A stretch of DNA of 64,000 bases, taken from Gnetum montanum (taxonomy: Eukaryota > Streptophyta > Gnetopsida > Gnetales > Gnetaceae). The notes under the pieces are model-generated. The model had not been told where the DNA came from, ran no database searches, and was given only the letters and a program-made list of their open reading frames with translations. The position numbers were made by a program, and so were the translations under genes. Positions 46,274 to 57,476 of this stretch are shown here, one piece after another. Location: positions 377,439 through 441,438 of the forward strand of contig MNCI01002996.1 in the NCBI GenBank assembly GCA_015680685.1, given 5' to 3'. Each line of letters starts with the position of its first letter. Position 1 is the stretch's first letter.

Positions 46274-46499
46274 TGAAACACCAAAAAATTATGAGCTTAG
46301 TACTTTTCCAATAAGAATCGACCTAAGTCATGATGTTCCCCAGCATGACTAAAGCTTGAGGGCCCCATAGACAGCTTCAAGCAGAGTCGAACTTAACGAG
46401 GAGCAGTTCCCTAGGACCCGCCAATGACTACGACAACATCTGCTATCAAACGTGACAACTTCGGAGCTCAAGATACTTAGTCCTCACTAAGTATGCATT

Positions 46500-46940
46500 C
46501 TCAGCATATACGCCCAACGTATACGCCCAACAGATACAGCGTATACGCCCAGCACACATTCACAGCGTATACTCCCAACACACATTCATAGTGTATACGC
46601 CCAGCGTACACAATCTCACATGTACACTCACCATGTGTGACTAACGTATACACCCGATATGCAACCTCCGAAGACGGCATAGAAACCGCACTGTAGAGCA
46701 AGATTTTGTACAAAGCATCAACTGACATGAACAGAGCAATCATCAGGTGTTGACATCATGCATTCTAGAGTCCATACGCTGAGCATGTACATCANAACAT
46801 GAACAGAGCAATCATCAGGTGTTGACATCATGCATTCTAGAGTCCATACGCTGAGCATGTACATCATGCATGCCCAGCAGATACAGCGTATATGCCCAAC
46901 ATGCATTCACAGTGTATATGCCCAGCGTATACGCCTGGCA
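46500..46940. repeat. Short dispersed-tandem words CAGCGTATACGCCCA in LTR of T
   Basis: About a dozen copies of (A/C)AGCGTATACGCCCA or AACGTATACGCC, often paired with ACACATTCA, spaced roughly 20-30 bp in the U3 part. Fewer copies occur in the right LTR (53715-53845). Confidence 0.8.
46725..46866. repeat. Perfect 70-bp duplication around an N
   Basis: 46725-46794 equals 46797-46866; the spacer is N and A. A perfect duplicate flanking a single undetermined base looks like two overlapping contig ends joined without merging. Confidence 0.9.
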
Positions 46941-47881
46941 TGTAGAAAGTGCGCGACCAGTGTGCAGCACAACGTAAACCAATCAAAGGTCTCTAGAGCC
47001 GTGTCAGATCAAGGTCAACCAAGTTGAACATCCATAGGCAGCATGTTCATGGCATCCAAATTTAAATCTGAGGGTCGAACGACTTCTTTTGTTTCGATTA
47101 AGTCTGTACGCCAAGGTCATATGTCCAGCATGTATACGCTGGCGTACAGTGGTATATGCTGGCGTGCAGCACGCTGTATACTTGTAAAATTTCATTCTTT
47201 TGCACCCGGTCAACGCACCACATGTCACTCGACCCGAGAGTCTAGCTCTCCACAGCCAATCATCCCCTCTCAAAACCCGAGTCCCACGTCTAAACTTGTA
47301 TAAAAACCCCACTTTTTCACTAAACCGAGGTGGGCAATTTTGGAGCAAAACCAGAGAAAAACAAAGAAAACAGAGACGCTAAGAAACCATAGCTAAAACC
47401 CTGTACGCTGGACCTCAACTCTACACGCTGAGCATACAGCCTTTACGTTGTGCCTGCAGTTGAACCCAGCACACAATCATCCCTGCATCCACCAGGGCTA
47501 TTCGTCTGCCTTATGTCAGAGTCGCAACTGCGTTAAACCGGTGCATTATAACTTTCATTTCACAATAATATTGCTACATTTCTTTGCTAAAATCTGTTAC
47601 AGTTTTTCATTCATTGTTGTATGTTTACTGCTTAGGCTCCTGTATGTTTACGCTCCATTTTACATTCGTTATGCTGTTTACGTATAACCTAGCGTATAGT
47701 ATATCAATGTACATTCGGGGAAATCCTTGCCTGATCCGCATGCAGACCATTCAAGTTACTCTGCCTTCGTTAATTCCAGCTTGCCCTCAAGCGAAGGTAG
47801 GGTCTTTTGTGCGTGTCCAGAGATCTTCAAGTCTTTGTTTTATTCCAGCCGGAGATCGATGATTTCGGATGGTACAGAAAA

Positions 47882-47899
47882 TGGTGCTAGAAGGAGGGC
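47882..47899 (+). promoter_or_regulatory. Primer-binding site of element T
   Basis: TGGTGCTAGAAGGAGGGC starts five bases after the LTR end. The TGG start and position fit a tRNA 3'-end complement; which tRNA cannot be assigned here. Confidence 0.6.
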
Positions 47900-48100
47900 T
47901 TGATTTGTTTTTTGTTTAATCGAAACGCTGATCACGTTACCTGTTCAAACGTAGTGTTTACGCTGCTATAGTGTCTACACTGCTACAGTACTGCTATAGT
48001 GTTTTTTCAACAAAAACACACAAAACACATCTGTTTCAGAGCCAAATTCACTACGATTCGCACCTACTTCAAACCGGTCTAAGTACTAACGACCACCAAC

Positions 48101-51100
48101 ATGGATCACCTTGCCCAAGCATGCATCACCATGTAATCATCCCAAAACTCCAGCGCACGTGCCTTCATAGTCCCCACACAAGAACAGTATAACTACATCT
48201 ATGTGAAGATTCAGGCCAACCTTCCTATTGACCACATAGAACAGGAGGAAAAATGAAACTTCAAGCGCATATACATGGGAGGTCATGAATTTGCTCCCTC
48301 TGTATATGACATCATCCTCCTTTCTGAGCCTAATCATAGGCTCATCTCCCAGCTCCTTTTGGTAAGGGGCCAAAACACACGACGACCCAATGAGGAGTCC
48401 CAAAACCAACATGATGTAGATGACTTCGAGGCACAATCTGAACCTGAGGATTCATACCACACCCTCAGTCCCCATGCCTACATGAACCCGTTAGTCCATC
48501 CTCGCATGGGACAGATAGCCACTCACCAAGTATCAATGAGTACACAAGCACCGGTATCCCAATAGAGATTACCCACACCCATCTCCACCTAGTACATACC
48601 GCACGTGCAAACGCATGGGGCCACTTTCACTACATCGGCCACACACATCCAGGGTGTCACCTCACAGTTTGTGGCTAGGTAAGGAACCATACCCCTTGTT
48701 CAACAACCCACTCACTTCAACGTGCCACACCCCACAACCACAACTCTAAACATTGCTCCACAGAAACAAATGACAACCCAACAATCTCCCCAACCAACTA
48801 ATCTGCCTACTGCTCAAGAGTGGGCAGAAGCAAAACAAATGATGCAAGCGTTAGCTGATGAGGTAAAGCAACTCAAAACTACCAACACTGAACAAGTTAA
48901 AGTACTGGATTTCTACCACGATGATCCAATTAGCTCTTCAGTGCCACTGTTAGCTCTACCCAAGGAAATCACACTTCCACAGCTGACCAAATACAACGAG
49001 AAGGGAAATTCGAATGCTCACTTAGTCACATTTCGATCAAAAACTCTATTGCTTCAAGCTTGGCCCCACGCAATCTTACGAGTGTTCGCTATGTCCTTAA
49101 TGGGTGTAGCCTTAGAATGGTGCCGAGCCTTGCCTCGTAACTCCATATCCTCTCTAGAGGATCTGTTACATGAGTTCATTACCCGGTTTAAGTACAACCT
49201 CAAGCCTGAAGCCACACTAGATAGTCTGATACAAGTGAAACAAGCACCACTTGAGCCTGTGCAAAAGTTCATGCAACGATGGAGTGCAGCCCTTAACGAA
49301 CTTCATGAGCCCATCCCTGAAAAGTATTTGCTTACGATTTTGAAGGGAGCCGTGAATGACTTTATTAAGTCAAAACTGTACTACCTAAGCACTCAAACGT
49401 TGAGCCAAGTGTTCACATAGATCAAGAACATTGAACAAGCTGTGCAAACCAGCAATGACCTTGCCTATGTGGCTTACAAGAACCAACACGTTGCCAAACA
49501 ACAAACAACAACGGAAACTGTAGCCGTAAGCACAAAAATAAAAAACACTAGTACCAACCCACCTGCAACAACAGGGGCCACCTTAAGGTCCAATTTTCAA
49601 CGCAAGGATCGCTCTAAGTACACACCGTTACCTGCGTGACCTTCGGAACTACTAGAGCAACTCCTTAAAGCCGGGCAAATCCAAAACAAACACGTAACAG
49701 AGAATGCTCATCACCGACATGATAGGTACTGCGAGCTACTGAGAAACCCCATCTTAGTAGCACCAAATGTTCCCCCGGTTCCACGACATTTCAAGTTAGA
49801 CCAATTTTGCCATTACCACCAGATGTCTGGTCATAATACCGACACCTTCCATGCGTTAAAGGATGATCTACAAACAATGATAGAACGGGGTCAACTGAAC
49901 ATCAACACCCTAAATCAACCCAGCACAAACGATGCCTCCTATGTCATAAACTCCATTGGCATAGATAGTAAGCCTAAACTTGTGCAGCAACCTTTTGTGA
50001 TTCGTGTGCCTCCTAGCAAGGCAAAAATCCCCTCCACCTCCACGAGCAAGAGACTTCCCATCATCACCAAGGTGCCACCTAGAGCACAGACGACACCCTT
50101 TGTGGTCAAGGTACCACCACCTCAAACATCCGCTAAGATGTTAAACTGGCCAAATGCAACGCAATCCCAAGCACTGAAGACACCCTTTGTGGTCAAAGTA
50201 CCACCACAGTCGTCTGTTAAGACATTAAACTAGCATGTTGCACCAACGACAACAACCAAGAAACCTTTCATTATCAAGGTGCCACAACAGGCTAGTCAAA
50301 CAACAACAACACCTCCTAAACTCCCATTTGTCATAAAAGTGCTACCACGTAATGACCCCTCACTTACCCTGAGCCCAACCATAGGAAACGTCTCAACCTC
50401 TCCTCCCTCAAGAGTCAACCTTGCCAACAACACGGATAAGCCTACCAAATGGCAGCAGAAGAGGACAAATGAACAACGAACAACACCCACAGCTGAAACA
50501 AAGGACACACCTAGTATACAACAACTGAACACTAGGGGCGCTGCCCCTAATCCCAAACAAATCAGGCCCAAGCCCTCAACCCATACAGAGGCAACCAACA
50601 CAACGACAAACAACACAGACTTTGTAGCTACATTGGCCTAAGTGAAAAAAACGCTCAAACAAAAGAACACAATCATGAGCTTGTACGATTTGGTCATGGC
50701 ATCATCGGCTCATCGCGAAGCCTTAGCACAAACGTTAGCATCCATTCTTGTTATAGAGGACATCCCTGCTAACATGGAATCCATCCGTGCAACGATTTCA
50801 CAGCACACACCACAACGATTGGGTTCAAACACCTTAGCCTTTCGTGATGATGTAGTTAAACATAACCCTGAATGAGGGGAAGTCACAACAGCTCCATTAT
50901 CGATTAGTGTACGTGTTGGGCAATGTACCATTCGCAGAGTGCACGTTGATGATGGTGCGGCAACAAACGTAGTTCTATACTCCGTCATCGACAAACTAGG
51001 CATGGCAGATGAGATCATGCCAACAGAAACCATGTGTTTAAAATCTTTCAATGGATCATGTGTCACAGTTAAGGGCACAATCAACTTAGCCTTTGTGGTA

Positions 51101-51454
51101 AGAGAACAATTCCCCACCAGCGCGGAATTCACTATCATAGAAGAGATGCCTAGTTTCAACATGATTCTTGGTAGACCTTGGCTAGCACAACAACGAGCCA
51201 TTTCCTCACTGATACATCAACAAATCTGCCTTCCATACGAAGGTGGACAAGTCATTATACATGGCGATAACACTCCCTTTCAAGTTGACCACAACATAGA
51301 CATGTCACAGGTCTTGAAAGAGGAGCCTCTTGAAGCAACACCCACAACAACAAACACAACACCTAGAGCTAAAACGCCCAAACGAGGGGTAAAAACTAAA
51401 ATCCTCTCAGAGCAAACTAGGACAACTCCTAGACCATGTTCGACTAAGAAATAA
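48101..51454 (+). pseudogene. Gag-protease frame of element T, ten in-frame stops, no frameshift
   Basis: A single frame from ATG at 48101 to TAA at 51452 (1117 codons) is readable throughout; stops lie at 48134, 48254, 48563, 48590, 48680, 49418, 49637, 50231, 50639 and 50873. The central part (48900-49420) is a Retrotrans_gag-type capsid region with EWCRALPRNSISSLEDLLHEF and the FKYNLKPEATLDSL helix. Near 49808-49855 is a CHYHQMSGHNTD segment, a Tat-type knuckle whose last Cys is Phe. At 49995-50345 six copies of a PFVVKVPP-like word follow. The protease (50939-51250) has VDDGAATN as active site and ILGRPWLAQQ at its end, as in Tat/Ogre relatives. Stops are all one transition away from CAA, CAG, CGA or TGG. 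Confidence 0.9.
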
Positions 51455-51734
51455 TCGCATAATTAAGACTCCCCTGCGGCCAAAGACATGTTTGATCTCC
51501 GCCCACTCTTCACCTTTGTTCGTTGTGCATACGTTACCTTAGTTTGTATTGTATTAGCTTACACGTTCTCTCATGGCCCGAAAAGGCCTTAAACTACCAC
51601 CGTTACACATTATCTTCTATTTATTGGTGCATTTCAGTTCATGTTTTGTGCAGTTGCTATTTAATATTATTTTCTCTAGTAGCTTTTGTTTATAGGATCA
51701 TACAGGCGCACACGCATGCATCCACACAGAGTAG
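51455..51734 (+). other. Start of 3' untranslated region of element T
   Basis: Directly follows the gag-protease stop; no RT motif is found in any frame. Leads into the 37-bp array. Confidence 0.6.
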
Positions 51735-52310
51735 TCCTGGCATCCACATAGAATGTCCTGGCATCATGACAGTAAACTGACACCACAGCTCGTCCTAGCA
51801 TCATGATGGTAAACTGATACCACAGCTCGTCCTGGCATCATGACGGTAAATTGATACCACAGCTTGTCCTGGCATCATGATGGTAAATTGATACCATAGT
51901 TCGTCCTGGCATCATGATGGTAAACTGATACCACAACTTGTCCTGGCATCACGACGGTAAACTGATACCACAGCTCGTCTTGGCATCATGACGGTAAACT
52001 GATACCACAGCTCGTCTTGGCATCACGACGGTAAACTGATACCACAGCTCATCTTGGCATCACAATAGTAAACTGATACCACAACTCGTCCTGGCATCAC
52101 GACGGTAAACTGATACCATAGCTCGTCCTAGCATCATGACGGTAAATTGATACCACAGCTCGTCCTAGCATCACAACGGTAAACTGATACCACAGCTCAT
52201 CCTGACATCACAATGGTAAACTGATACCACAGCTCGTCCTGGCATCATGATAGTAAACTGATACCACAACTCGTCCTGGAATCATGATGATAAATTGGTA
52301 CCACAGAGTG
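51735..52310. repeat. 37-bp satellite array, about 15 copies, in 3' region of element T
   Basis: Unit is CCTGGCATCATGACGGTAAA followed by CTGATACCACAGCTCGT. Period is 37 bp (for example CGTCCTAGCA at 51791 and CGTCCTGGCA at 51828). Differences among units are mostly single transitions. The array lies between the protease frame and the 3' LTR. Confidence 0.95.
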
Positions 52311-53475
52311 ACAATAAACTAGCACCTATCTAGCATGACAGTAAACTGCCACAGTCACATTTGCCAGAGTCCGCTAAGACTAAAAACTGGTTTGCCTCTT
52401 CATGGTCCGCCAAGACTAGAAACTGGTAATGTACCGTCTGCCACGACGCAAAATGGGAAATGTCCAATGGGTCATAACATAAAACTAACCCATGATAGTC
52501 AGCTACGACTATAAACTGGCAATTTCATCTCTACATTCAAACTTTACTAGAATCGCTGCATTGCTCGCCATCGGCTGATCCTAACAACATTGCTGCCATT
52601 TATATACAGTGCCTGAAATCCCATATGGTGCCTTCGTTTCATCAATAGCTATTTAATTCTAAGCTTGCTTATGCACTCATGGTTTTCTTGTCTTCTTGGA
52701 GTTGTGTTTGCAGGATGATACTCAAAGGTGTTCGTACAAGAATGCACTTCGTCATAAGCAGCAAGGTGAGACGTTGTTCACAATACACGAGACAAGACTA
52801 ATCAAGCCATTCACTAGTACATCTCTCGTGACATATCCCACCTATCCCTCAATATCTTTTACTTCGTTACATCTCGAACGCACCCGATATAGCCTGAAAC
52901 ACTGAACATATTTTTGCATATTGTGCCACTCTTAAGTAATTGCAACCCACAACATGGCATTTGAACATGTGTAAAAAAAGAAAAAAAAATGGACGACAGT
53001 TGCCTCGAAAGCAAACGATCATGTCTAAAATGATCAAGTAACAACCCGTTGCATGGCTTTGGCTCTCCACCAACAGGTTCCCCCTAAACACTAAACAAGG
53101 GCCCTGTTCCTCCAAAGAACGCAACACATCATCACGTGGCTTTGGTTCTGCCAACAAGTCCTCTTGAACACAAAGTAAGAGTCTTGCACCGCCAAAGGAC
53201 GTACACTTCATGCTTTGATCCCAAGAAGATAAGCATGACCCGCACACACACCCGGATATCCTCTTTACGACGCACTAGCCCTTCATTGGTTACCAATCCC
53301 TACAGTTTTCATTTCCCTATCAAATACAAATTTCACTTCCCCAATTCTATGTACTACTGAACACCGTATGATAACGTCTAGCCAGGTGGCATAGGACAAT
53401 GTCTCTGTCAAGTTGCTTATGGTGTTTTGCACTTCTTTGTCGACGCTTCTCGGGTCGATTCCTCCAAGCGTCAAC
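52311..53475 (+). other. Remaining 3' non-coding region of element T
   Basis: Begins with words similar to the array (GTAAACTGCCACAG, AAACTGGTAATG), then unique sequence. No pol motif and no long frame. A roughly 75-bp imperfect duplication around CAACAGGTTCCCC / CAACAAGTCCTCTTGAAC (53045-53190) is visible. Confidence 0.6.
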
Positions 53476-53484
53476 AAAGAGGGG
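53476..53484 (+). promoter_or_regulatory. Polypurine tract of element T
   Basis: AAAGAGGGG, four bases before the 3' LTR start at 53489; the expected plus-strand primer. Confidence 0.75.
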
Positions 53485-53488
53485 CCAA

Positions 53489-54266
53489 TGAAACACCACA
53501 AAATTCTGAGCTTAGTACTTTTTCAACAAGAATCGAGCTAAGTCATGATGTTCCCCAGCATGACTAAAGCTTGAGGGCCCCACAAACAGCTTCAAGCAGA
53601 GTTGGACTCAACAAGGACCAATTCTCTGGTACCCGCCGATGACCACGACAACATCTGCTATCAAATGTGGAAACTTTGGAGCTCAAGATACTTAGTCCTC
53701 ACTAAGTATGCATTCTCAGCGTATACGCCCAATAGATACAGCGTATACGCCCAACGTATACGCCTAGCACACATTCACAGCGTATATGCCCAGCGTACCC
53801 AACCTCACATGTACACTCAGCATGTGTGACTGACGTATACGCCCGGTATGCAACCTCTGAAGACAATCATCCTTGCATCCACCAGGGCTATTCGTCTGCC
53901 TTGTGTCAGAGTCACAACTGCGTTAGACCGATGCATTGTAACTTTCATTTCACAATAATATTGCTACATTTCTTTGCTAAAATTTATTACAGTTTTTCAT
54001 TCATAATTTTATGTTTACTGCTTACGCTCCTGTACGTTTATGCTCCGTTTTACATTCGTTACACCGTTTACGTATAACCTAGCGTACAGTATATTAGTGT
54101 ACGTTCGGGGAAATCCTTACCTGATCTGTGTGCGGACCACTTAAGGTACTCTGCCTTCATTAATTCCAGCTAGCCCTCAAGTGAAGGTAAGGTCTTCTAT
54201 GTGTGTCCAGAGATCTTCAGGTCTCTGTTTCGTTCCAGCCGGAGACCGACGATTTCAGACGGTACA
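53489..54266 (+). repeat. Right LTR of element T (778 bp), internally deleted
   Basis: Matches the left LTR at both ends but lacks about 800 bp corresponding to roughly 46676-47473. The junction is at 53864, where the two sides share the bases AC. The missing part includes the TATA-like box. Confidence 0.9.
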
Positions 54267-54440
54267 GATGTCATTATACCACTCTCCCACATGAATGGCA
54301 CTAACTATGGCTATAGATGCATCTTTGATGATTTGCGTGATACGTGCGATGCAATTTGCTAAAAAGGTGGGTAATGCGTTGAACATGCTAGGCATGATAC
54401 TAAGGGCTAACATGGCTACTATGTCGATAATAACATTTTC
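54267..54440 (-). pseudogene. Continuation of element F coding sequence, right of element T
   Basis: Minus strand. An open segment upstream of the F integrase, ending HVGEWYN at the junction. With one copy of GATGT counted, it reads in frame into the DIKSYL linker on the left side of T. A WY-DIK-YL linker lies between RNase H and integrase in many Tat elements. The upstream part is hydrophobic and not recognised. Similarity fades near 54440. Confidence 0.65.
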
Positions 54441-54665
54441 ATTTTAGGGAATATGTTGGATATTGACAATTGCAAAGTGTTGAAGTAGGTGCTTTGCTAG
54501 GTCACAATAAGGCTGTAAGTGTTATGCCTTACTGTTGGCACACTGGGCCATTTTTCGGAACAGTAAGGAATTATATTATTTACTTTAAAAGCTTTGGTGA
54601 AGAACGTGCTTAAAATTATGAGTAATGCAAAAAAAATCACTGGAAAGGTCTCAAATTAAAAATCC

Positions 54666-55456
54666 CTATGAACTATTGTTAAGCTCAATTTTATATTTGG
54701 CCTTGCCTTGCAAAAATCTAGAAAGCTTGATTCCCAAACTCTGTCGGAAAGCTTCAGTTTCCAAAATAGTCAGGGCGGCAATAGAAGTGCTCTCTTCGTA
54801 GAAATCCTTCTTGAAGGGATCGTACTCAATCTGCGAATGATCTAGAGCAGGAATAGGCTCAATCTTCTTCTTATAATCGGGCACAACCAGATTATCATCG
54901 GAATCGTACTCGAGATGGCCCTGGGCAATGTCGACGACCTTGGCGGCAGCATAAACCTCCTAGTCAGAATCATATCCAGCATTCAAGGCATCCATTTCTT
55001 CCTGGATTCCCGCCATGAACGCATCCAGCGGATCCACTTCTCCATCGTCGTCGTCTTCATGGCCATCATTGTTGTTCTTGTCGTCACCATCATTGTTAAT
55101 ATTGATGTTGCTGAAACCCTCGGTGTACTCGATCTCGTCCAGGACGTGACCTTTGAAGTGGTCATCGGGGGCTCTGGTCAGTGACGGAATGTATAGATGC
55201 CACTGCGATTTCATGGATTCGAACCCTGGAATCGTAGAATCGGCCAAGGGACTCGGCCTGTTTATGCCGAAACCCTTGTATCCGAACTTGTGCTTCGACA
55301 TTCCAACCCTCATTGTTTCACGACAAATCTGCAGAAATGACCGTCTCTGTTCCGCGTGAAGGTCTGGCTGCAATCGCACTGTAAGAAAAATCTATGGGCT
55401 GAGAATAAAGGCTGCAAAGAAAATAGCTCCAGCGACGGGTGCGTTTCCAGCTTACC
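54666..55456 (-). pseudogene. 5' fragment of a DEAD-box RNA helicase 24-like gene
   Basis: Host-gene fragment. The start codon at 55301-55299 gives MSKHKFGYKGFGINRP, then an acidic/Asn-rich stretch, EVDPLDAFMAGIQEEM, DALNAGYDSD, a TAG stop (54962-54960), then EVYAAAKVVD...YDSDDN, KKKIEPIPALDHSQIEYDPF, KDFYEE and LGIKLS. This order is that of the N-terminal extension of plant RH24, a DEAD-box ATP-dependent RNA helicase. The stop replaces a Glu codon by one base. About 30-40 residues usually found between EEM and DALNAGYDSD are missing. All helicase core motifs are absent; similarity ends near 54720. Upstream, a GT donor (55455-55454) and AG acceptor (55380-55379) would define a 77-bp intron in the 5' leader, arguing against a processed copy. 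Confidence 0.82.
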
Positions 55457-55805
55457 ACTGTGACTTCCAATACTTTGTTGTAGAGATTTTCTAGCTACTA
55501 CCTTGCCAAACAAGCCTGGGCTTTCCCAAGGAATGCATTTCAAATTTTTTTTAGGTGGTAATCATAAATGTCATTCACTCCTGGAACCTGCAATTCGAAA
55601 CAGCAGCCATACCCGATGCTGATGCATTCAATATCGCATACCAGTCCACTGAACACGGCAACAAAGACACAAAGGCACACTAAGACATGCGTCAAGAGAT
55701 ATTTTGGGCCGATGCCGGTAAATCAGAGTTGCAGTTCATCAAAAATAAAATTTTAAATGGTCTGGTGATTAATTCAGCAATATCACAATATCACATATGC
55801 TAATA
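55457..55805. other. Flank of the helicase fragment, no other gene seen
   Basis: May contain the remainder of the 5' leader and promoter of the RH24-like fragment on the minus strand. No retroelement motif recognised. Confidence 0.4.
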
Positions 55806-57270
55806 GTGTGAAGCCCTGGTTATAAACTGACCTTTTAATTTAATTATTCCAAGGCTTCAAAACATTATTTTTCAAACATTATTATATAAGTTACTACCCA
55901 TAAAATATTTGTAATATTTATTAATGTTAGCATAAATTCCTCCTAACTTTATGTATAACTTCCTAACTACATAACTTCCTCCTAACTAGATGGGTAAGTT
56001 GTAACCTCCTTACTTGGGAGAAAAGTTAGCTAGGATATTTTGGAATGTAACTACCTTGTGAACCTTATAAAAGGGCTTCAGGGGAAAGAAGATTAGGAGG
56101 GGAATCACACTTTTGGAGAAGACACTTGATACATCACACTTTGGAAGGTTACTAGCTAGCACTTGGGCTCTCACTTGGAGACACACTTTGAGTCTTGGGA
56201 GAAGAGCATTTGTAAAGAAGAAAGTGTGAAAGATTGCTTGTAAGATGACTTGCTAAAGAAAGGATTTCAGCCTCTTTGTCATGGTTCTATGAGTTATGCT
56301 TATTATTATTTTTATTTTGTTTAAATTGTTTAGCTAGTGGTTTAGATAGTATCATCCTTGGCAAGTAATTTTGGGATTTTTAGATTGCTCTTATTGTTCT
56401 TGTTGCCCGATAGAAAATTTCTGTTAAAATTTTATCATAGAAGCACTTGTGTTTAAAAGCCTTAAGAGTGTTTTAGTAGTAAATTTTATTATTGTACAAC
56501 ATATAAGAACTGCTATTGAGATCGTTGTAAGAGAGCCTTTGCTTGTAGTCATGCCATTGAACGATTCAATAGTTAAGAGGGTTTAGAAAATATTTGGTAT
56601 TTTGATGGGACCAGAATATCTTCTGTTTATCTTTAAAGTGAATCTCCATGGTATTTTAATCAGAAATTGTCAAGTCTTTTGAAGGTTCTGTTGAATGCAA
56701 TTGTTGACGTCCATTATCTAGCCAAAATGGAGTCTCGTACGTGATAGTTTACGCAATAATTTTTTGGTAGCATAGTAGGATTGTCTTGAAGAAATTGCTT
56801 ATTTGAGCCTCGGAAGTTTGAACAATTCGTAGATATTGAATTTGGGATAGCTTTATTGCGAAGTGTTTACTCACGTCATTTTACCTTGTTTAAATATTTG
56901 GGGTCTACACAAATCTACTTTCTTTTCTGTCTTTTTCCATCGAATCTTGCTCTATTTCTAGTTTTCTTGTGGTACTATCTCTTTCTCTGGGGAAAATTAG
57001 AAGTAGATTCGCAGAGTTGTGCTCAAATGTTTTTGCAAAATTTTATTTGTTACAAGTAGGTATTATAAGGACCGCGTAGACTAGGTAATTAAACAAAATA
57101 GGAACTCTCAACAACTCACATTACTTGGCAAAGTTGGCTGAATCTCTTTAAGATAAGTCATTCGTAGTTCACACACAATGCAATCGTTTCATTTTTCACA
57201 ACCGCATGTTGCAACAGCACACACACATACTCACATTAACTACTGAGTTTATTTGGAGGTATTTGGGCCT
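55806..57270 (+). mobile_element. Probable 5' LTR and leader of Tat-like element G
   Basis: Directly upstream of the G gag. A possible LTR start is TGTGAAGCCC at 55806. A clear TATA-like TTATAAAAGGGC lies at 56064-56075, followed by a purine-rich GGGGAAAGAAG. No second LTR copy is in the window, so the boundaries are estimates. No gene is supported here. Confidence 0.45.
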
Positions 57271-57287
57271 TGGTGTTGCCAGAGACC
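57271..57287 (+). promoter_or_regulatory. Possible primer-binding site of element G
   Basis: TGGTGTTGCCAGAGACC resembles the tRNA-Asp-type site of elements B and C if a three-base gap is allowed. About 190 bp before the gag start. Tentative. Confidence 0.35.
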
Positions 57288-57476
57288 AGTAGGCACCTAA
57301 ATCCTATTCAAGGACACTCATTGGCGGTCGTGTCCCAAACGGTCGCCAACAGTTCTTTTGGCGCTAGAAGAAGGGCTGAAAATTTAGCCTCCAAGTTCAT
57401 AAGCCTTATAATTTTAGCACATCAACCATTCTTTGCTACTATAAAGGCTTAGGAAGTTAAGCACTATTTTTAGTTC

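Larger units (their letters stand above)
46274..47876 (+). repeat. Left LTR of element T (1603 bp)
   Basis: Contains an array of GTATACGCCCA(A/G)C words near 46500-46940, a TATA-like TGTATAAAAACCCC at 47297-47310, and CAATAATATTGC downstream. Includes a perfect 70-bp duplication around an undetermined base (46725-46794 and 46797-46866) that is likely an assembly artefact. Confidence 0.9.
46274..54266 (+). mobile_element. Element T: non-autonomous Tat-like gag-protease LTR retrotransposon
   Basis: Long LTRs (46274-47876 and 53489-54266) both start TGAAACACC and end GGTACA, with perfect 5-bp duplications GATGT. A TGG primer site follows the left LTR, and a purine tract precedes the right LTR. 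The 5.6-kb interior holds one gag-protease frame (48101-51454), a 37-bp satellite and non-coding DNA; no RT, RNase H or integrase motif is present. This organisation matches the TR-GAG type of non-autonomous element, here with a protease as well. It lies inside the integrase region of minus-strand element F. Confidence 0.93.

Noticed and set aside
46274-47876. Small ORFs within the left LTR of T
   Set aside because: Not shared with the right LTR and composed largely of GTATACGCC repeats.
51735-52310. CRISPR array
   Set aside because: Head-to-tail 37-bp units with no unique spacers, inside a plant retroelement; a satellite.
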